From the NCBI RefSeq assembly GCF_000577335.1, contig NZ_CBYL010000034.1, positions 1 to 36,753 on the forward strand: a DNA stretch of 36,753 nt, read 5' to 3'. Made by a program: the position numbers and the translations under genes. The notes under the pieces are model-generated. The model was given only the letters and a program-made list of their open reading frames with translations. It was not told the origin of the DNA and searched no databases. The DNA comes from Faecalispora jeddahensis. GTDB taxonomy: Bacteria > Bacillota > Clostridia > Oscillospirales > Acutalibacteraceae. Below, piece by piece: positions 14,531 to 22,550 of this stretch (positions within the stretch are counted from its first letter, which is position 1; each line of letters opens with the position of its first letter).

Positions 14531-16157
14531 GGGCTTTCTCCTTTCCGGCTTCCTGTTCGGTTTCTTCGATTCCTTCGATTAAATCTTCACTATCTACAAT
14601 ATCCTTCTTCGTTTCCTTATCCAGGAAGAACACCTTGAACGTAGACGCTACCTGAAGGACAAACACGAACAGAACGGCAAAGCCGCCGCAGGCCGCAAGG
14701 TATTTGACGCCGTCAACGCCCTGCTCGCCGCCGCCGAATGCCACCATAATCGCGGAAATCAGGCCGATGGTGACGCCCCAGAGAATTTTCAGCCAGGTGG
14801 CCGGCTCTTCATCGTGGCGCGAACCCTTTGTGCAGATGGAAGAAATCGTAGTTGCCATGCCGTTGGCGGTATTGGCGTATTCTGCAATCAGCGTGATAAT
14901 GACAATGGGGATAAATACGGCGCTCAGCGGGATGTGCTTTAAGAATTCCCATATTCCGGCTACGGCTCCGTTCTGCTGAATGATGGAAACCATATCCGCA
15001 ACGCCGGAGGTCTGCCAGTCGAGGGCGGTGGCGCCCCAGATGCTGAACCACACGATGCTGAAAACGGCGGGAGCGATCCAGTTGACGACCAGGAACTGGC
15101 GGATCGTGCGGCCGTAAGAGATCATGGCGAAGAAAATACCCATCAGCGGCGCGTAGGCGATCCAGATGGCCCAGTCGTACATCGTCCACCAGGTGACCAG
15201 CGCTTCGCCGCCCATCACATAGGGATCAAGGCCCCAGGACCAGAAATGATCCAGCCAGTAGCCCATGCCAACGTTCATCATGTTCAGAATGTACAGAGTC
15301 GGCCCGATGAGAATGAGGGCGGCGACCAGAGCGTAAAAGATTTTTGAGGTCAGGTCGGCCAGCCATTTGATTCCCTTGTCAATGCCCTGAACGGAAGAAA
15401 CGGTAAAAGCGGCGGTGATGAGCGCTGCGAGGGCGAACCAGAGAATGGGCCCCTGTGCGATGCCATAGGCCGACTGTAAGCCGCTGCCTACCAGAGCGAG
15501 TCCCGCGCCGAGGGAAGAGGCCAGCCCGAGAACAATAGCCAGAACAGACAGGGTGTCGATCACGTTGCGCGGGAGGCCCTGCGTTACCTTCGGCCCGAAT
15601 AGGGGAGTGAGGGAGCCGGATACGGAAAGCTCCTGCCCGCGGTTATAGTATAAATACCCGATGATGACTCCCGAAAGAGCATACATGGCGTAAGGGATAA
15701 ACGACCAGTTGTAGAACACACGGCCCATTGCAAAGAACGCCGCTTCGGGCGTGCCGGGCGCGATGCCCGAGGCGGTGAGCTCGCCGTATATGTTCCCAAA
15801 ATAGATCAGCGGCTCGTTGGCCCCGTAAGTAATCAGGCCGGTCGCGATGCCGGCGGTAAGTATCATGGCGAACCAGGACGCAAAGGAGTATTTGGCCTTG
15901 GCCTTCGGGCCGCCAAACCGGATTTTTCCGATTCGGGAAAAGGCCATAATGGCAATCATGATGAGGGTGAACATCGCGACAATCTGGTAGAGCCATGCGA
16001 AATTTCTCAAAGACCATTCAAAAACGGTGTAGGTTGCCGATGTCAGCCACTCGTTGTTTACCAGCCCAAGGATAGCTGCGCCGCCGGTAATGACGAACGA
16101 GGGGATGAAAACCCCCAGTTTGAGAGGCTTTTTCTGCTTGGTTTCGGTTTCTTTCAT
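14511..16157 (-). CDS. BCCT-family betaine-type transporter
   Basis: This 548-aa, 12-helix secondary transporter belongs to the betaine/carnitine/choline family, whose substrates carry a trimethylammonium group. ASWFAMILTAGIATGLITYG followed by NEP (about residues 93-115) is the conserved helix-3 region. The signature helix reads WWTMYDWAIWIAYAPLMG (about 312-329), and ISYGRTIRQF follows. Against the usual WT-x-x-[FY]-W-x-W-W, the aromatic-box Trp is Ile and the Tyr is Asp, so the binding site differs from that of glycine betaine carriers. The Met in APLM aligns with Met331 of CaiT, which takes the place of a sodium site there, hinting at exchange rather than sodium symport. The tail is acidic. 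AAAGGAGG lies 8 nt before the ATG. It is first in the operon, downstream of a sigma-54 promoter. Confidence 0.92.
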   Translation of the reverse strand: MKETETKQKKPLKLGVFIPSFVITGGAAILGLVNNEWLTSATYTVFEWSLRNFAWLYQIVAMFTLIMIAIMAFSRIGKIRFGGPKAKAKYSFASWFAMILTAGIATGLITYGANEPLIYFGNIYGELTASGIAPGTPEAAFFAMGRVFYNWSFIPYAMYALSGVIIGYLYYNRGQELSVSGSLTPLFGPKVTQGLPRNVIDTLSVLAIVLGLASSLGAGLALVGSGLQSAYGIAQGPILWFALAALITAAFTVSSVQGIDKGIKWLADLTSKIFYALVAALILIGPTLYILNMMNVGMGYWLDHFWSWGLDPYVMGGEALVTWWTMYDWAIWIAYAPLMGIFFAMISYGRTIRQFLVVNWIAPAVFSIVWFSIWGATALDWQTSGVADMVSIIQQNGAVAGIWEFLKHIPLSAVFIPIVIITLIAEYANTANGMATTISSICTKGSRHDEEPATWLKILWGVTIGLISAIMVAFGGGEQGVDGVKYLAACGGFAVLFVFVLQVASTFKVFFLDKETKKDIVDSEDLIEGIEETEQEAGKEKARAEALS

Positions 16158-16249
16158 TCTGTTTTCCTCCTTTTCAAAATAACCTGTGGATCCCTGAACC
16201 GTATCCGCATGCTTTTGGTACAGGGCTTTTTTGCTAGCAATGGGTATAG

Positions 16250-16267
16250 TAGCACATTCCGTGCCAA
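16250..16267 (-). promoter_or_regulatory. Sigma-54 (-24/-12) promoter of the BCCT/lyase operon
   Basis: The minus strand reads TTGGCACGGAATGTGCTA. GG and GC are exactly 10 nt apart, and the -24 half TTGGCACG is a perfect consensus. The expected start is near 16240, about 80 nt before the BCCT ATG. A sigma-54 activator gene diverges from the same region. Confidence 0.8.
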
Positions 16268-16368
16268 GTGAAAAATACAGAAAAAAACAGAATGATACAG
16301 AAAAAATCCGCAGTTTAGGCCGCTTTTACGGTAAAGTAAAAAAGTGACTGTCGGGCTGTTTTCTGAAT

Positions 16369-16391
16369 AAGTGCCAAATTATTTGGCACTT
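16369..16391. promoter_or_regulatory. Upstream activator site, perfect 23-bp palindrome
   Basis: AAGTGCCAAAT and its exact reverse complement flank a single T. It lies about 105 bp upstream of the sigma-54 promoter, the normal distance for an enhancer bound by the Fis-type domain of the divergent activator. It is also about 22 bp upstream of the activator's own -35, so autoregulation is possible. A looser related sequence (GCCATTTTGCACT) follows at 16398-16410. Confidence 0.75.
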
Positions 16392-16412
16392 CGGCAAGCC
16401 ATTTTGCACTCA

Positions 16413-16441
16413 TTGACCAGCCGAACGCCTTGTGCTATGAT
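16413..16441 (+). promoter_or_regulatory. Housekeeping promoter of the sigma-54 activator gene
   Basis: TTGACC at 16413-16418, a 17-nt spacer and TATGAT at 16436-16441, about 50 nt before the start codon. Confidence 0.7.
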
Positions 16442-16490
16442 TTGAGGAAAGTGATTTTCCATCATCTGAAAAGCCGGGGAGGTGCCAGTT

Positions 16491-18143
16491 ATGAATATGG
16501 CCGATGTCGCTATTGTTCTGGATCGGGAAAAGCGGATTCAATCTTTTGAATGGATGGACATGGCGGCGAAGAGCAGCTGCGCGCATATATGGTCGTCGTT
16601 TTTGCACCAGCCGTTCTCCATTTTGTTTTCTCAGACGGATTTCAGCCGGAACCAGGGAGAACTGAGCTGGAACGGCGAGCTCTTTGACTTTATTCGCTGG
16701 GACTCGGGCCGCGGGATGGTCTACTACCTGAAAAAGCATACGGATGTCAATTTCCTGTACCAGTCCGCGCTGGAAAGGGTGACGGACGGAGTGCAGATTT
16801 ATGACAAGGATGCCTGCCTGGTGTATCTCAACGAAAACAGCAGAAAGATTTCCGATATTCCCGACAGCCTGTCTGTGCGGGGAAAGCATCTGCTGGATAT
16901 GTATGATCTGGACGAGTCCATCAGCACCGTGCTGACGTGCCTGAGAACAGCCGCGCCTGTTCTGAATCGCTTTGATACGTTCAAGACGACGACCGGCAGC
17001 GGCGTGGCCTCGGTCAACACGGGATACCCGATTTTTCAGAACAAGGAACTGGCGGGGGTAGTGGTTTTCGAGCAGAATCTTGAGGTGATTCAGGCCCAGA
17101 TCGCCTGGCTGGAAAAAATACGCGCCGCTCTGACCGATCAGGGAGAAAAGCTGCCCCCTGCTAGGTTTTCGGGGTACACCTTCAGTAACATTATCGGCAC
17201 TTCGCAGAAGTTAATTGATGCGGTAAATCTTGCCAAACGAGTGGCGGTTCAGAACAGCAGCGTACTGCTGGTAGGGGAGACCGGAACTGGAAAAGAGGTT
17301 TTCGCCCAGAGCATTCATAGATTCAGCCTGAGAAAGGATAAAAAATTCGTGGCCATCAACTGTGCCGCGATCCCCGACACGCTGATTGAGGGAGTCTTTT
17401 TCGGAACCCAGAAGGGCGCCTTTACGGGGAGCACCAACTCCGTCGGCCTGCTGGAGGAAGCCGACGGCGGCACGCTGTTCCTCGACGAGCTGAATTCCAT
17501 GAGTCTTACGATGCAGTCGAAGCTGCTGCGCGTGATTCAGGAGGGTACCTTCCGCCGGATCGGCGGCAGCCAGGATCAAAAGACGGACATCCGCTTTATC
17601 TCGTCCTGCAACGAGCCTCCCGCACAATTGCTGAAGGACAACGTTCTGCGCAAGGACCTGTACTACCGCCTGTCTACCGTGACGATTGATCTGCCGCCGC
17701 TGCGGGAGCATCCGGAGGACATCCCGCAGCTGGCGGAGGAATATATCTCGGCAAAGTCCTATAAATACGCAAAATCCATTCAGAGCATCGGCCCGGATGT
17801 GATCGCGCTGTTTTCTCAGTACGGCTGGCCGGGAAATGTACGTGAGCTTTATAATGTCCTGGATTTTACTCTGAATGTTGTGGACGGCCCGGTGATCGGG
17901 GTCGCCCATCTGCCGCGCTACCTGCAGGACATTCAGAAGCCGCAGATTCTTTCTGCCGGGGAGCATCAGGAGGAAAGCTGGCTGCACCACGATCTGCAGT
18001 ACACGATGGATTCCTATGAAAGTCAGGTGTTGAAAGCGGTTCTGGAATATTACGGCGGCAATATTACGCGTGCTGCCGACTGCCTTGGCCTGCGCCGCCA
18101 AAGCCTGCAGTACCGCATGAAAAAGTACGGGATTATTCAGTAG
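16491..18143 (+). CDS. Sigma-54-dependent activator with PAS sensor (PAS-AAA+-Fis)
   Basis: This 550-aa enhancer-binding protein has an N-terminal sensor region at 1-85 and a PAS domain at about 88-200 (ALERVTDGVQIYDKDACLVY...). The AAA+ domain has Walker A GETGTGKE near 261, GAFTGS near 309 where GAFTGA is usual, Walker B GGTLFLDELN near 324 and the arginine-finger region RKDLYYRLSTV. A Fis-type helix-turn-helix (NITRAADCLGLRRQSLQYRM) closes it. The retained loop Thr should allow sigma-54 contact. The ATG at 16491 has GGGGAGG 8 nt upstream; an in-frame GTG at 16482 would begin inside that site. It diverges from the BCCT/lyase operon, whose promoter and palindrome it very probably controls, with the PAS domain sensing a ligand. 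Confidence 0.92.
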   Translation: MNMADVAIVLDREKRIQSFEWMDMAAKSSCAHIWSSFLHQPFSILFSQTDFSRNQGELSWNGELFDFIRWDSGRGMVYYLKKHTDVNFLYQSALERVTDGVQIYDKDACLVYLNENSRKISDIPDSLSVRGKHLLDMYDLDESISTVLTCLRTAAPVLNRFDTFKTTTGSGVASVNTGYPIFQNKELAGVVVFEQNLEVIQAQIAWLEKIRAALTDQGEKLPPARFSGYTFSNIIGTSQKLIDAVNLAKRVAVQNSSVLLVGETGTGKEVFAQSIHRFSLRKDKKFVAINCAAIPDTLIEGVFFGTQKGAFTGSTNSVGLLEEADGGTLFLDELNSMSLTMQSKLLRVIQEGTFRRIGGSQDQKTDIRFISSCNEPPAQLLKDNVLRKDLYYRLSTVTIDLPPLREHPEDIPQLAEEYISAKSYKYAKSIQSIGPDVIALFSQYGWPGNVRELYNVLDFTLNVVDGPVIGVAHLPRYLQDIQKPQILSAGEHQEESWLHHDLQYTMDSYESQVLKAVLEYYGGNITRAADCLGLRRQSLQYRMKKYGIIQ

Positions 18144-18150
18144 AGAGAAA

Positions 18151-18177
18151 ACCCCCGCCGGCTCAGCCGGCGGGGGT
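18151..18177. terminator. Terminator between the activator and the VOC gene
   Basis: ACCCCCGCCGGC-TCA-GCCGGCGGGGGT is a perfect 12-bp stem. The minus strand continues TTTCTCTC and the plus strand CGCTTGTTTTG, so it fits best for the minus-strand genes and may serve both. Confidence 0.85.
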
Positions 18178-18199
18178 CGCTTGTTTTGCGGGAGCGGAA

Positions 18200-18565
18200 T
18201 CAGCGGTCGAGAATTTCGATCCAATATCCGTCGGGATCGTTGATGAAGTACAAATCCATTTCGTGGTTCTCATAGCAGATGCAGCCTATGCTTTTGTGCA
18301 GCTCGTAGGCTTCCTGTTTATCCGGTACGCGCACGGCCAGATGAATCTCGTTGTCGCCCAGGTTATACGGTTCCTTGCGGTCGCGCATCCAGGTCAGCTC
18401 CAGTTCGAAATCGGTGGAACCGTCGGTGAGGTACACAAGGATGAACGAGCCGTCCGCTGCCGTTTTGCGGCGTTTTTCTGTCAGGCCCAGCGCCTTGCTG
18501 TAAAAAGCCAGGCTTTTTTCCAGGTCGAACACATTGAAATTGAAATGCAGAAAAGTAGATTTCAT
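18200..18565 (-). CDS. VOC/glyoxalase I-like protein
   Basis: This 121-aa vicinal-oxygen-chelate protein has the usual two beta-alpha-beta-beta-beta modules. HFNFNVFDLEKSLAFYSKAL opens the first, with its metal-binding His. FELELTW carries the Glu, and the second module has IHLAVRV and ends DPDGYWIEILDR, the typical second Glu motif. The length equals lactoylglutathione lyase, but Clostridia generally lack glutathione, so another thiol adduct or dicarbonyl substrate is likely. GAAGGAG precedes the ATG. It follows the iron-type alcohol dehydrogenase by 26 bp on the same strand. The pairing suggests handling of reactive aldehydes such as methylglyoxal; that link is inference. Confidence 0.85.
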   Translation of the reverse strand: MKSTFLHFNFNVFDLEKSLAFYSKALGLTEKRRKTAADGSFILVYLTDGSTDFELELTWMRDRKEPYNLGDNEIHLAVRVPDKQEAYELHKSIGCICYENHEMDLYFINDPDGYWIEILDR

Positions 18566-18591
18566 AAAGCTTCTCCTTCTCGGTCAGATGG

Positions 18592-19773
18592 TCATCGATT
18601 TGCCAGACGGTAAATTTCCGCCATATCCTGGCGGTTCAGTTTCTGGAAGGTGCCGATGGTGCGGGTATCCTGGAAAGAGCAGCGCCAGGCCAGTTCTTCA
18701 ATGACCTCTTCCGTCTGCACGCCGATGCCCAGCTCGGTGAAGTTGGTGGGCATGTCGAGCGAACGGAAATAACGGTCGGCCGCTTCGATCGCGGCTTTCG
18801 AGAGCTCCTCCGTATCACTGCCGGTCAGACCCCACACGTTTTTGCCCAAGCGGGCAAAGCGCTCGGGATTTGTGGTGCGGGTGTACGTTGCCCACGAGCT
18901 CCAGATCGCGGAGAGCGACGCGCCGTGCGCCACATCGAACTTGCCGCTCAGCTCATGGCCCAGCTGGTGAGGAGCGAAGTCCTTCCTCGCGCCTAGCCCG
19001 GTCAGCTCATTGTGGGAGAGACTGCCCGCCCACATCAGCTCACTCATGGCGTTGTAATCGTGCGGATTTGCGAGCGCGACGGGGCCGTTGCGAATGACCA
19101 CCCGCAGCAGGGCCTCGGCCAGCTCGTCTGTCACCTGGTTGGTCATGACTGGATTAAAGTAGCGGTCCATCGTGTGCATCATGATGTCCACCGTGCCGCA
19201 GGTGATCTGGAATTTGGGCAGCGTCATGGTCAGCTCGGGGTTCAGCGCCGAAAACGCCGGACGGTTGAACGGGCTGTTCAGCCCGCGCTTATTGTTGGTT
19301 TCATCATCGGTGAGAACAGCGGAATCGCTCGTTTCGCTGCCTGCTGCAGAAATGGTGAGCACCACGGCTACCGGCAGGGCTTTTGTTACGGTTTGATGGC
19401 GCAGCCAGAATTCCCAAATGTCCGTATCAGGATTCGCCGTGCCGATCGCGATGGCCTTCGCGGTATCGATCACGCTGCCGCCGCCCACAGCCAGAATCAG
19501 CTCTGCGCCGAATTCCAGCGCCTGCTGCACGCCTTTTCGGGCCAGCTGAAGCCTGGGGTTCGGCTGTACGCCGCCCAGGGTCTGCACCTCGATCCCGGAT
19601 TTCGCCAGGGACTCTTCCATCCGGGCCAGCAGTCCGTTTTTGACAACGCTGCCGCCGCCGTATACCAAAAGAGTCCGTTTCACACCGCGGGCTGCGGCTT
19701 CCGGTGCGATCTGAAGCTCTGCGTCTTTTCCGAAAATGACTTTGGTAGGGACCTGATACACGAAACTTTCCAA
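18592..19773 (-). CDS. Iron-containing alcohol dehydrogenase, YqhD/BdhA type
   Basis: This 393-aa group III alcohol dehydrogenase reduces aldehydes with NAD(P)H. It has the nucleotide loop AVGGGSVIDTAKAIA near residue 95 and the metal ligands in GTVDIMMHTMDRYF (Asp, His) near 195 and PHQLGHELSGKFDVAHG (two His) near 265-280. Its opening, ESFVYQVPTKVIFGKD, matches butanol dehydrogenase-like BdhA and YqhD. The TTG at 19773 is chosen: AAAGGGTG sits 6 nt upstream and the family begins here, whereas a GTG at 19797 would add eight residues and bury that site. It is first in a two-gene unit with the VOC protein. The substrate range is broad in this family. Confidence 0.92.
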   Translation of the reverse strand: MESFVYQVPTKVIFGKDAELQIAPEAAARGVKRTLLVYGGGSVVKNGLLARMEESLAKSGIEVQTLGGVQPNPRLQLARKGVQQALEFGAELILAVGGGSVIDTAKAIAIGTANPDTDIWEFWLRHQTVTKALPVAVVLTISAAGSETSDSAVLTDDETNNKRGLNSPFNRPAFSALNPELTMTLPKFQITCGTVDIMMHTMDRYFNPVMTNQVTDELAEALLRVVIRNGPVALANPHDYNAMSELMWAGSLSHNELTGLGARKDFAPHQLGHELSGKFDVAHGASLSAIWSSWATYTRTTNPERFARLGKNVWGLTGSDTEELSKAAIEAADRYFRSLDMPTNFTELGIGVQTEEVIEELAWRCSFQDTRTIGTFQKLNRQDMAEIYRLANR

Positions 19774-19833
19774 AATGAACACCCTTTCTGTTTTCACGCT
19801 CCAGTTTTCGTTTTGTGCAATTTCTGCTCTTAT

Positions 19834-19861
19834 TCTATATCGTGGGAACCTGCAAAGTCAA
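19834..19861 (-). promoter_or_regulatory. Promoter of the alcohol dehydrogenase/VOC unit
   Basis: The minus strand has TTGACT (19861-19856), a 16-nt spacer and TATAGA (19839-19834), with TAGAAT overlapping at a longer spacer. It is about 60 nt before the TTG start. Confidence 0.6.
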
Positions 19862-20340
19862 GCGAAAGAGCGCCTGTCTGCCGCTGGGCGGCAAAATACG
19901 CCGCGGGCTGTTGGAAAAGCTGCGCAGCCGCAAAAGGTTTTCTAAATAAATGATGAAACAATTTTACTTTCAGCGTTGGCCCGCAAAGTTCAATTTCATA
20001 AACAGGCGGGATTTTTCGTTTTGTTTTCCGTCTGATCCTGCACGATTTTTCTCTGCTTTGTATTTTTCATCAGACTGACGTGAGAAAATACCGTCTGTAT
20101 GTTTTTGAACTGCTTGCAGACAATAAAGAATGGAGGTGAAAAGAAAACGCGAGTGCGGATGAAAAATAGCGAAAACAGTAGAATAGGTGTGCTTGGAACA
20201 TGTGAATTTCGCAGATAAATCAGGTGATAGTGCCAAAATCTAATCGGATGTCAGTCGTCAGACGTCACATGACGTTTGGTGGATTTTTAGCACTGTTTGA
20301 TAATTTAATGTCCAAAAAATAAATATAATTATAAAAAGTC
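19862..20340. other. Intergenic region without a supported gene
   Basis: AT-rich divergent space between the dehydrogenase and the GntR operon. A minus-strand frame of 88 codons (19970-20236) lacks a good ribosome binding site and has untypical composition. The only structure noticed is the ACGTCA palindrome at 20262-20275. Confidence 0.5.
20262..20275. promoter_or_regulatory. Palindrome upstream of the GntR operon promoter
   Basis: ACGTCA-CA-TGACGT is a perfect inverted repeat, preceded by overlapping GTCGTCAGACGTC sequence. It is about 65 bp upstream of the -35. TTTGG-TATAA-TCAAA around the -10 is a second inverted arrangement that could bind the FadR-type regulator. Confidence 0.4.
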
Positions 20341-20369
20341 TTGAAATTCGATTTTGAGTTTGGTATAAT
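20341..20369 (+). promoter_or_regulatory. Promoter of the GntR/sugar transport/transketolase operon
   Basis: TTGAAA at 20341-20346, a 17-nt spacer and TATAAT at 20364-20369. The start lies near 20376, nearly 100 nt before the regulator ATG. Confidence 0.75.
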
Positions 20370-20472
20370 CAAATCGTCAAATTTGTGTATTTGCACAAAA
20401 AACCTGATGAAACGCAGCTTTCGTCCGGGAGGGACAGAATGCGCAGCGCAGCGAAAACCGAGGAGTGTGGAC

Positions 20473-21165
20473 ATGAGTCAAATTTTGTTTGGGACCAGAG
20501 AACTTCCCCTCTTGATTTCCAAAAAATTGAAGGAAATGATTGTGGAAAAAAATCTGAAGCCCGGCGATCGTCTTCCAAGTGAGGGAGAGCTGGCGGTCAT
20601 GTTCGGCGTGGGGCGCTCTACTGTGCGTGAAGCGGTCAAGCTGTTGATCGCCGATAATATTGTTGAAATTCACAGGGGGAGAGGCACTTTTATTACGGAA
20701 AGCCCCGGACTCAAAAGCGACCCTTTGGGGCTGCATTTTGCAAATCCGAATAAACTGCTTCAAAACCTGCTGGAAAGCAGACTTCTGATAGAACCGCAAA
20801 TCGCGAGGCTGGCGGCGCAAAGGGCCACCAGCGAGAATCTTTACAGGCTCGGCCAGGCAATTGAAGAGATGGAAACCGCGGAGCGCATCAATGGGCTCGA
20901 GTACCCTTCCCGCGACGTGGATTTTCATACGGCTGTGGCAGAGTGCACGCAGAATGACGTGTTAAAGCGCATTCTGCCTTTAATCTGTGAATCGATTCGG
21001 GAGGGTTATCTCGAAACGATGAATGTTCCTGGCACGCATCAGCGGGCCATCGAGGCTCACATCCGCATTTTCGAGGCAATTCGGGATAAGAATCCGGACG
21101 CCGCGGCGGAAGAGGCACGGCGGCACATTTTGCAGGCCATGGACGATTCTCAGCTCAAATATTAG
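20473..21165 (+). CDS. GntR-family regulator, FadR/FCD subfamily
   Basis: This 230-aa transcription factor has an N-terminal winged helix (RLPSEGELAVMFGVGRSTVR near residue 35 and VEIHRGRGTFI near 68). An all-helical FCD effector domain from about 95 has likely metal ligands in DVDFHTAVAE, in HQRAIEAH near 195 and in the EARRHI histidine near 217. FCD regulators bind organic acids or sugar acids with a metal ion, which hints that the operon substrate is acidic. The ATG at 20473 has GAGGAG 7 nt upstream; a longer frame from 20341 would start inside the promoter. It heads the operon and probably represses it. Confidence 0.88.
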   Translation: MSQILFGTRELPLLISKKLKEMIVEKNLKPGDRLPSEGELAVMFGVGRSTVREAVKLLIADNIVEIHRGRGTFITESPGLKSDPLGLHFANPNKLLQNLLESRLLIEPQIARLAAQRATSENLYRLGQAIEEMETAERINGLEYPSRDVDFHTAVAECTQNDVLKRILPLICESIREGYLETMNVPGTHQRAIEAHIRIFEAIRDKNPDAAAEEARRHILQAMDDSQLKY

Positions 21166-21176
21166 GAGGAATGAAA

Positions 21177-22466
21177 GTGAAAAGGAAAAAAGTACTGGCA
21201 CTTACCCTGGCGCTCGCAATGGCAGTCACATCGTTTGCCGGCTGCGCCAAACAGCCCGCGGCCTCATCCAGCGCGGCGGGGTCTCAGGCGGCCGGCGGCG
21301 AACCGGTTACTATTACCCATTGGTACTGGGCAGACAGCTCCGACTACTCCGCCAAAATGAAGGAAATTGTTGAGGACTTCAACAAATCCAACAAGAGCAA
21401 CATTACAGTGAAGGCAGAAGAATACCCCTGGGACGGCGGCGCGTACAGCGAGAACCTGTTCAATGCCGTTATGGGCGGCGGCGGGCCCGACACCGCGGCG
21501 TGGAAGCTGACGGCAACCCCGCTGTTCACCGCGAACAACCTGCTGGCCAACCTGGACGACTACGTTGCCAAGTGGGAGAAAAAGGACGACATCGACCAGA
21601 ACATTTACAACATTATGAAGCAGGCCGGCGGCTCGGACAAGTTGTATGTCATGCCCTGGAACATTCAGGTGCTGTATGTGTACTATCGTCCGTCCATCTT
21701 CAAGAAGGCAGGCGTAGAGGTTCCGAAGACCTATGAGGAATTCCTCGAGGCAATTAAAAAGACCACTATGGACACCAACGGCGACGGCAAAACCGATGTT
21801 TACGGCTTCGGCATGCGCGGCGCGAAGGGTGGTCAGGAGCCCTGGGGCAGCTTCATCTACGGCCGCGGCGGCAGCTTTGAAAATCTGACCAGCCCCGAGT
21901 CTGTTCAGGGCATGCAGGATTTCATCGATCTGTACAAGAACGGCTATGTACCGCCCACGGCAACACAGGATGGCTTTAACGAGATCATCGCAAACTTTAA
22001 GTCCGGCAAAACCGCTATGACCATTCACCACACCGGATCTTCCAAGGGCATGGTAGAGACTTTCGGCGACGACGTTGCCGCATTCCCGTTCCCCAAGGGC
22101 AAGGGCCAGTGGACCTCCATGGGCGACACCGAGAACGTGATCTTCGAGGCCAGCAAGAACAAGGACGCCGCTTTTGAGTGGGTCTCTTATCTGGCAGCCG
22201 GCGAAGGCCAGGAGAAATGGTGCAAGATCACCGGCAACGTGCCCGTGAGCAAAACGGTACAGGAACTACCTGAGTTTAAGGACGACAAATTTATGAAGGC
22301 TTCCATCGAGGGCCAGTCGTATGCGGGCATTATCCCGATCAAAGACACCACCACCGAGTGGATCAGCACCATTTGGCCCAACACGGTTGCTTCGGCCCTG
22401 TCCGGCAAAGAGAGCGCCGCTGACGCCATGAAGACCCTGCAAGAAGGCCTGTACGGCAAAAAATAA
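21177..22466 (+). CDS. CUT1 ABC transporter sugar-binding lipoprotein
   Basis: This 429-aa extracellular solute-binding protein of family 1 has a basic start, a hydrophobic stretch (VLALTLALAMAVTSFAGC) and a lipobox with Cys around residue 23. A Ser/Ala/Gly linker follows, and the mature domain opens VTITHWYWADSSD and carries the family motif around MPWNIQVLYVYYRPSIFKKA. It is anchored outside the membrane and delivers a carbohydrate or derivative to the permeases that follow. The GTG at 21177 has GGAGG 7 nt upstream; an ATG at 21171 is too close to that site. It is the second gene of the operon, followed by a stem-loop. Confidence 0.92.
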   Translation: MKRKKVLALTLALAMAVTSFAGCAKQPAASSSAAGSQAAGGEPVTITHWYWADSSDYSAKMKEIVEDFNKSNKSNITVKAEEYPWDGGAYSENLFNAVMGGGGPDTAAWKLTATPLFTANNLLANLDDYVAKWEKKDDIDQNIYNIMKQAGGSDKLYVMPWNIQVLYVYYRPSIFKKAGVEVPKTYEEFLEAIKKTTMDTNGDGKTDVYGFGMRGAKGGQEPWGSFIYGRGGSFENLTSPESVQGMQDFIDLYKNGYVPPTATQDGFNEIIANFKSGKTAMTIHHTGSSKGMVETFGDDVAAFPFPKGKGQWTSMGDTENVIFEASKNKDAAFEWVSYLAAGEGQEKWCKITGNVPVSKTVQELPEFKDDKFMKASIEGQSYAGIIPIKDTTTEWISTIWPNTVASALSGKESAADAMKTLQEGLYGKK

Positions 22467-22490
22467 AATCTGAAGACACATGGGCTACGC

Positions 22491-22524
22491 GGGCTGCGGC
22501 CGGGCGCAAGCATGGCCGCAGCCC
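22491..22524 (+). terminator. Intercistronic stem-loop after the binding-protein gene
   Basis: GGGCTGCGGCC (22491-22501) pairs over 11 bp with GGCCGCAGCCC (22514-22524), followed by the weak T-rich CATTCTTTC. It is a likely partial terminator or mRNA stabiliser that keeps the binding protein in excess over the permeases. Confidence 0.65.
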
Positions 22525-22550
22525 CATTCTTTCAAAGAGGTGAAAATACA

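Noticed and set aside
19970-20236. 88-codon minus-strand frame in the dehydrogenase/GntR gap
   Set aside because: No Shine-Dalgarno sequence, untypical composition and no domain.
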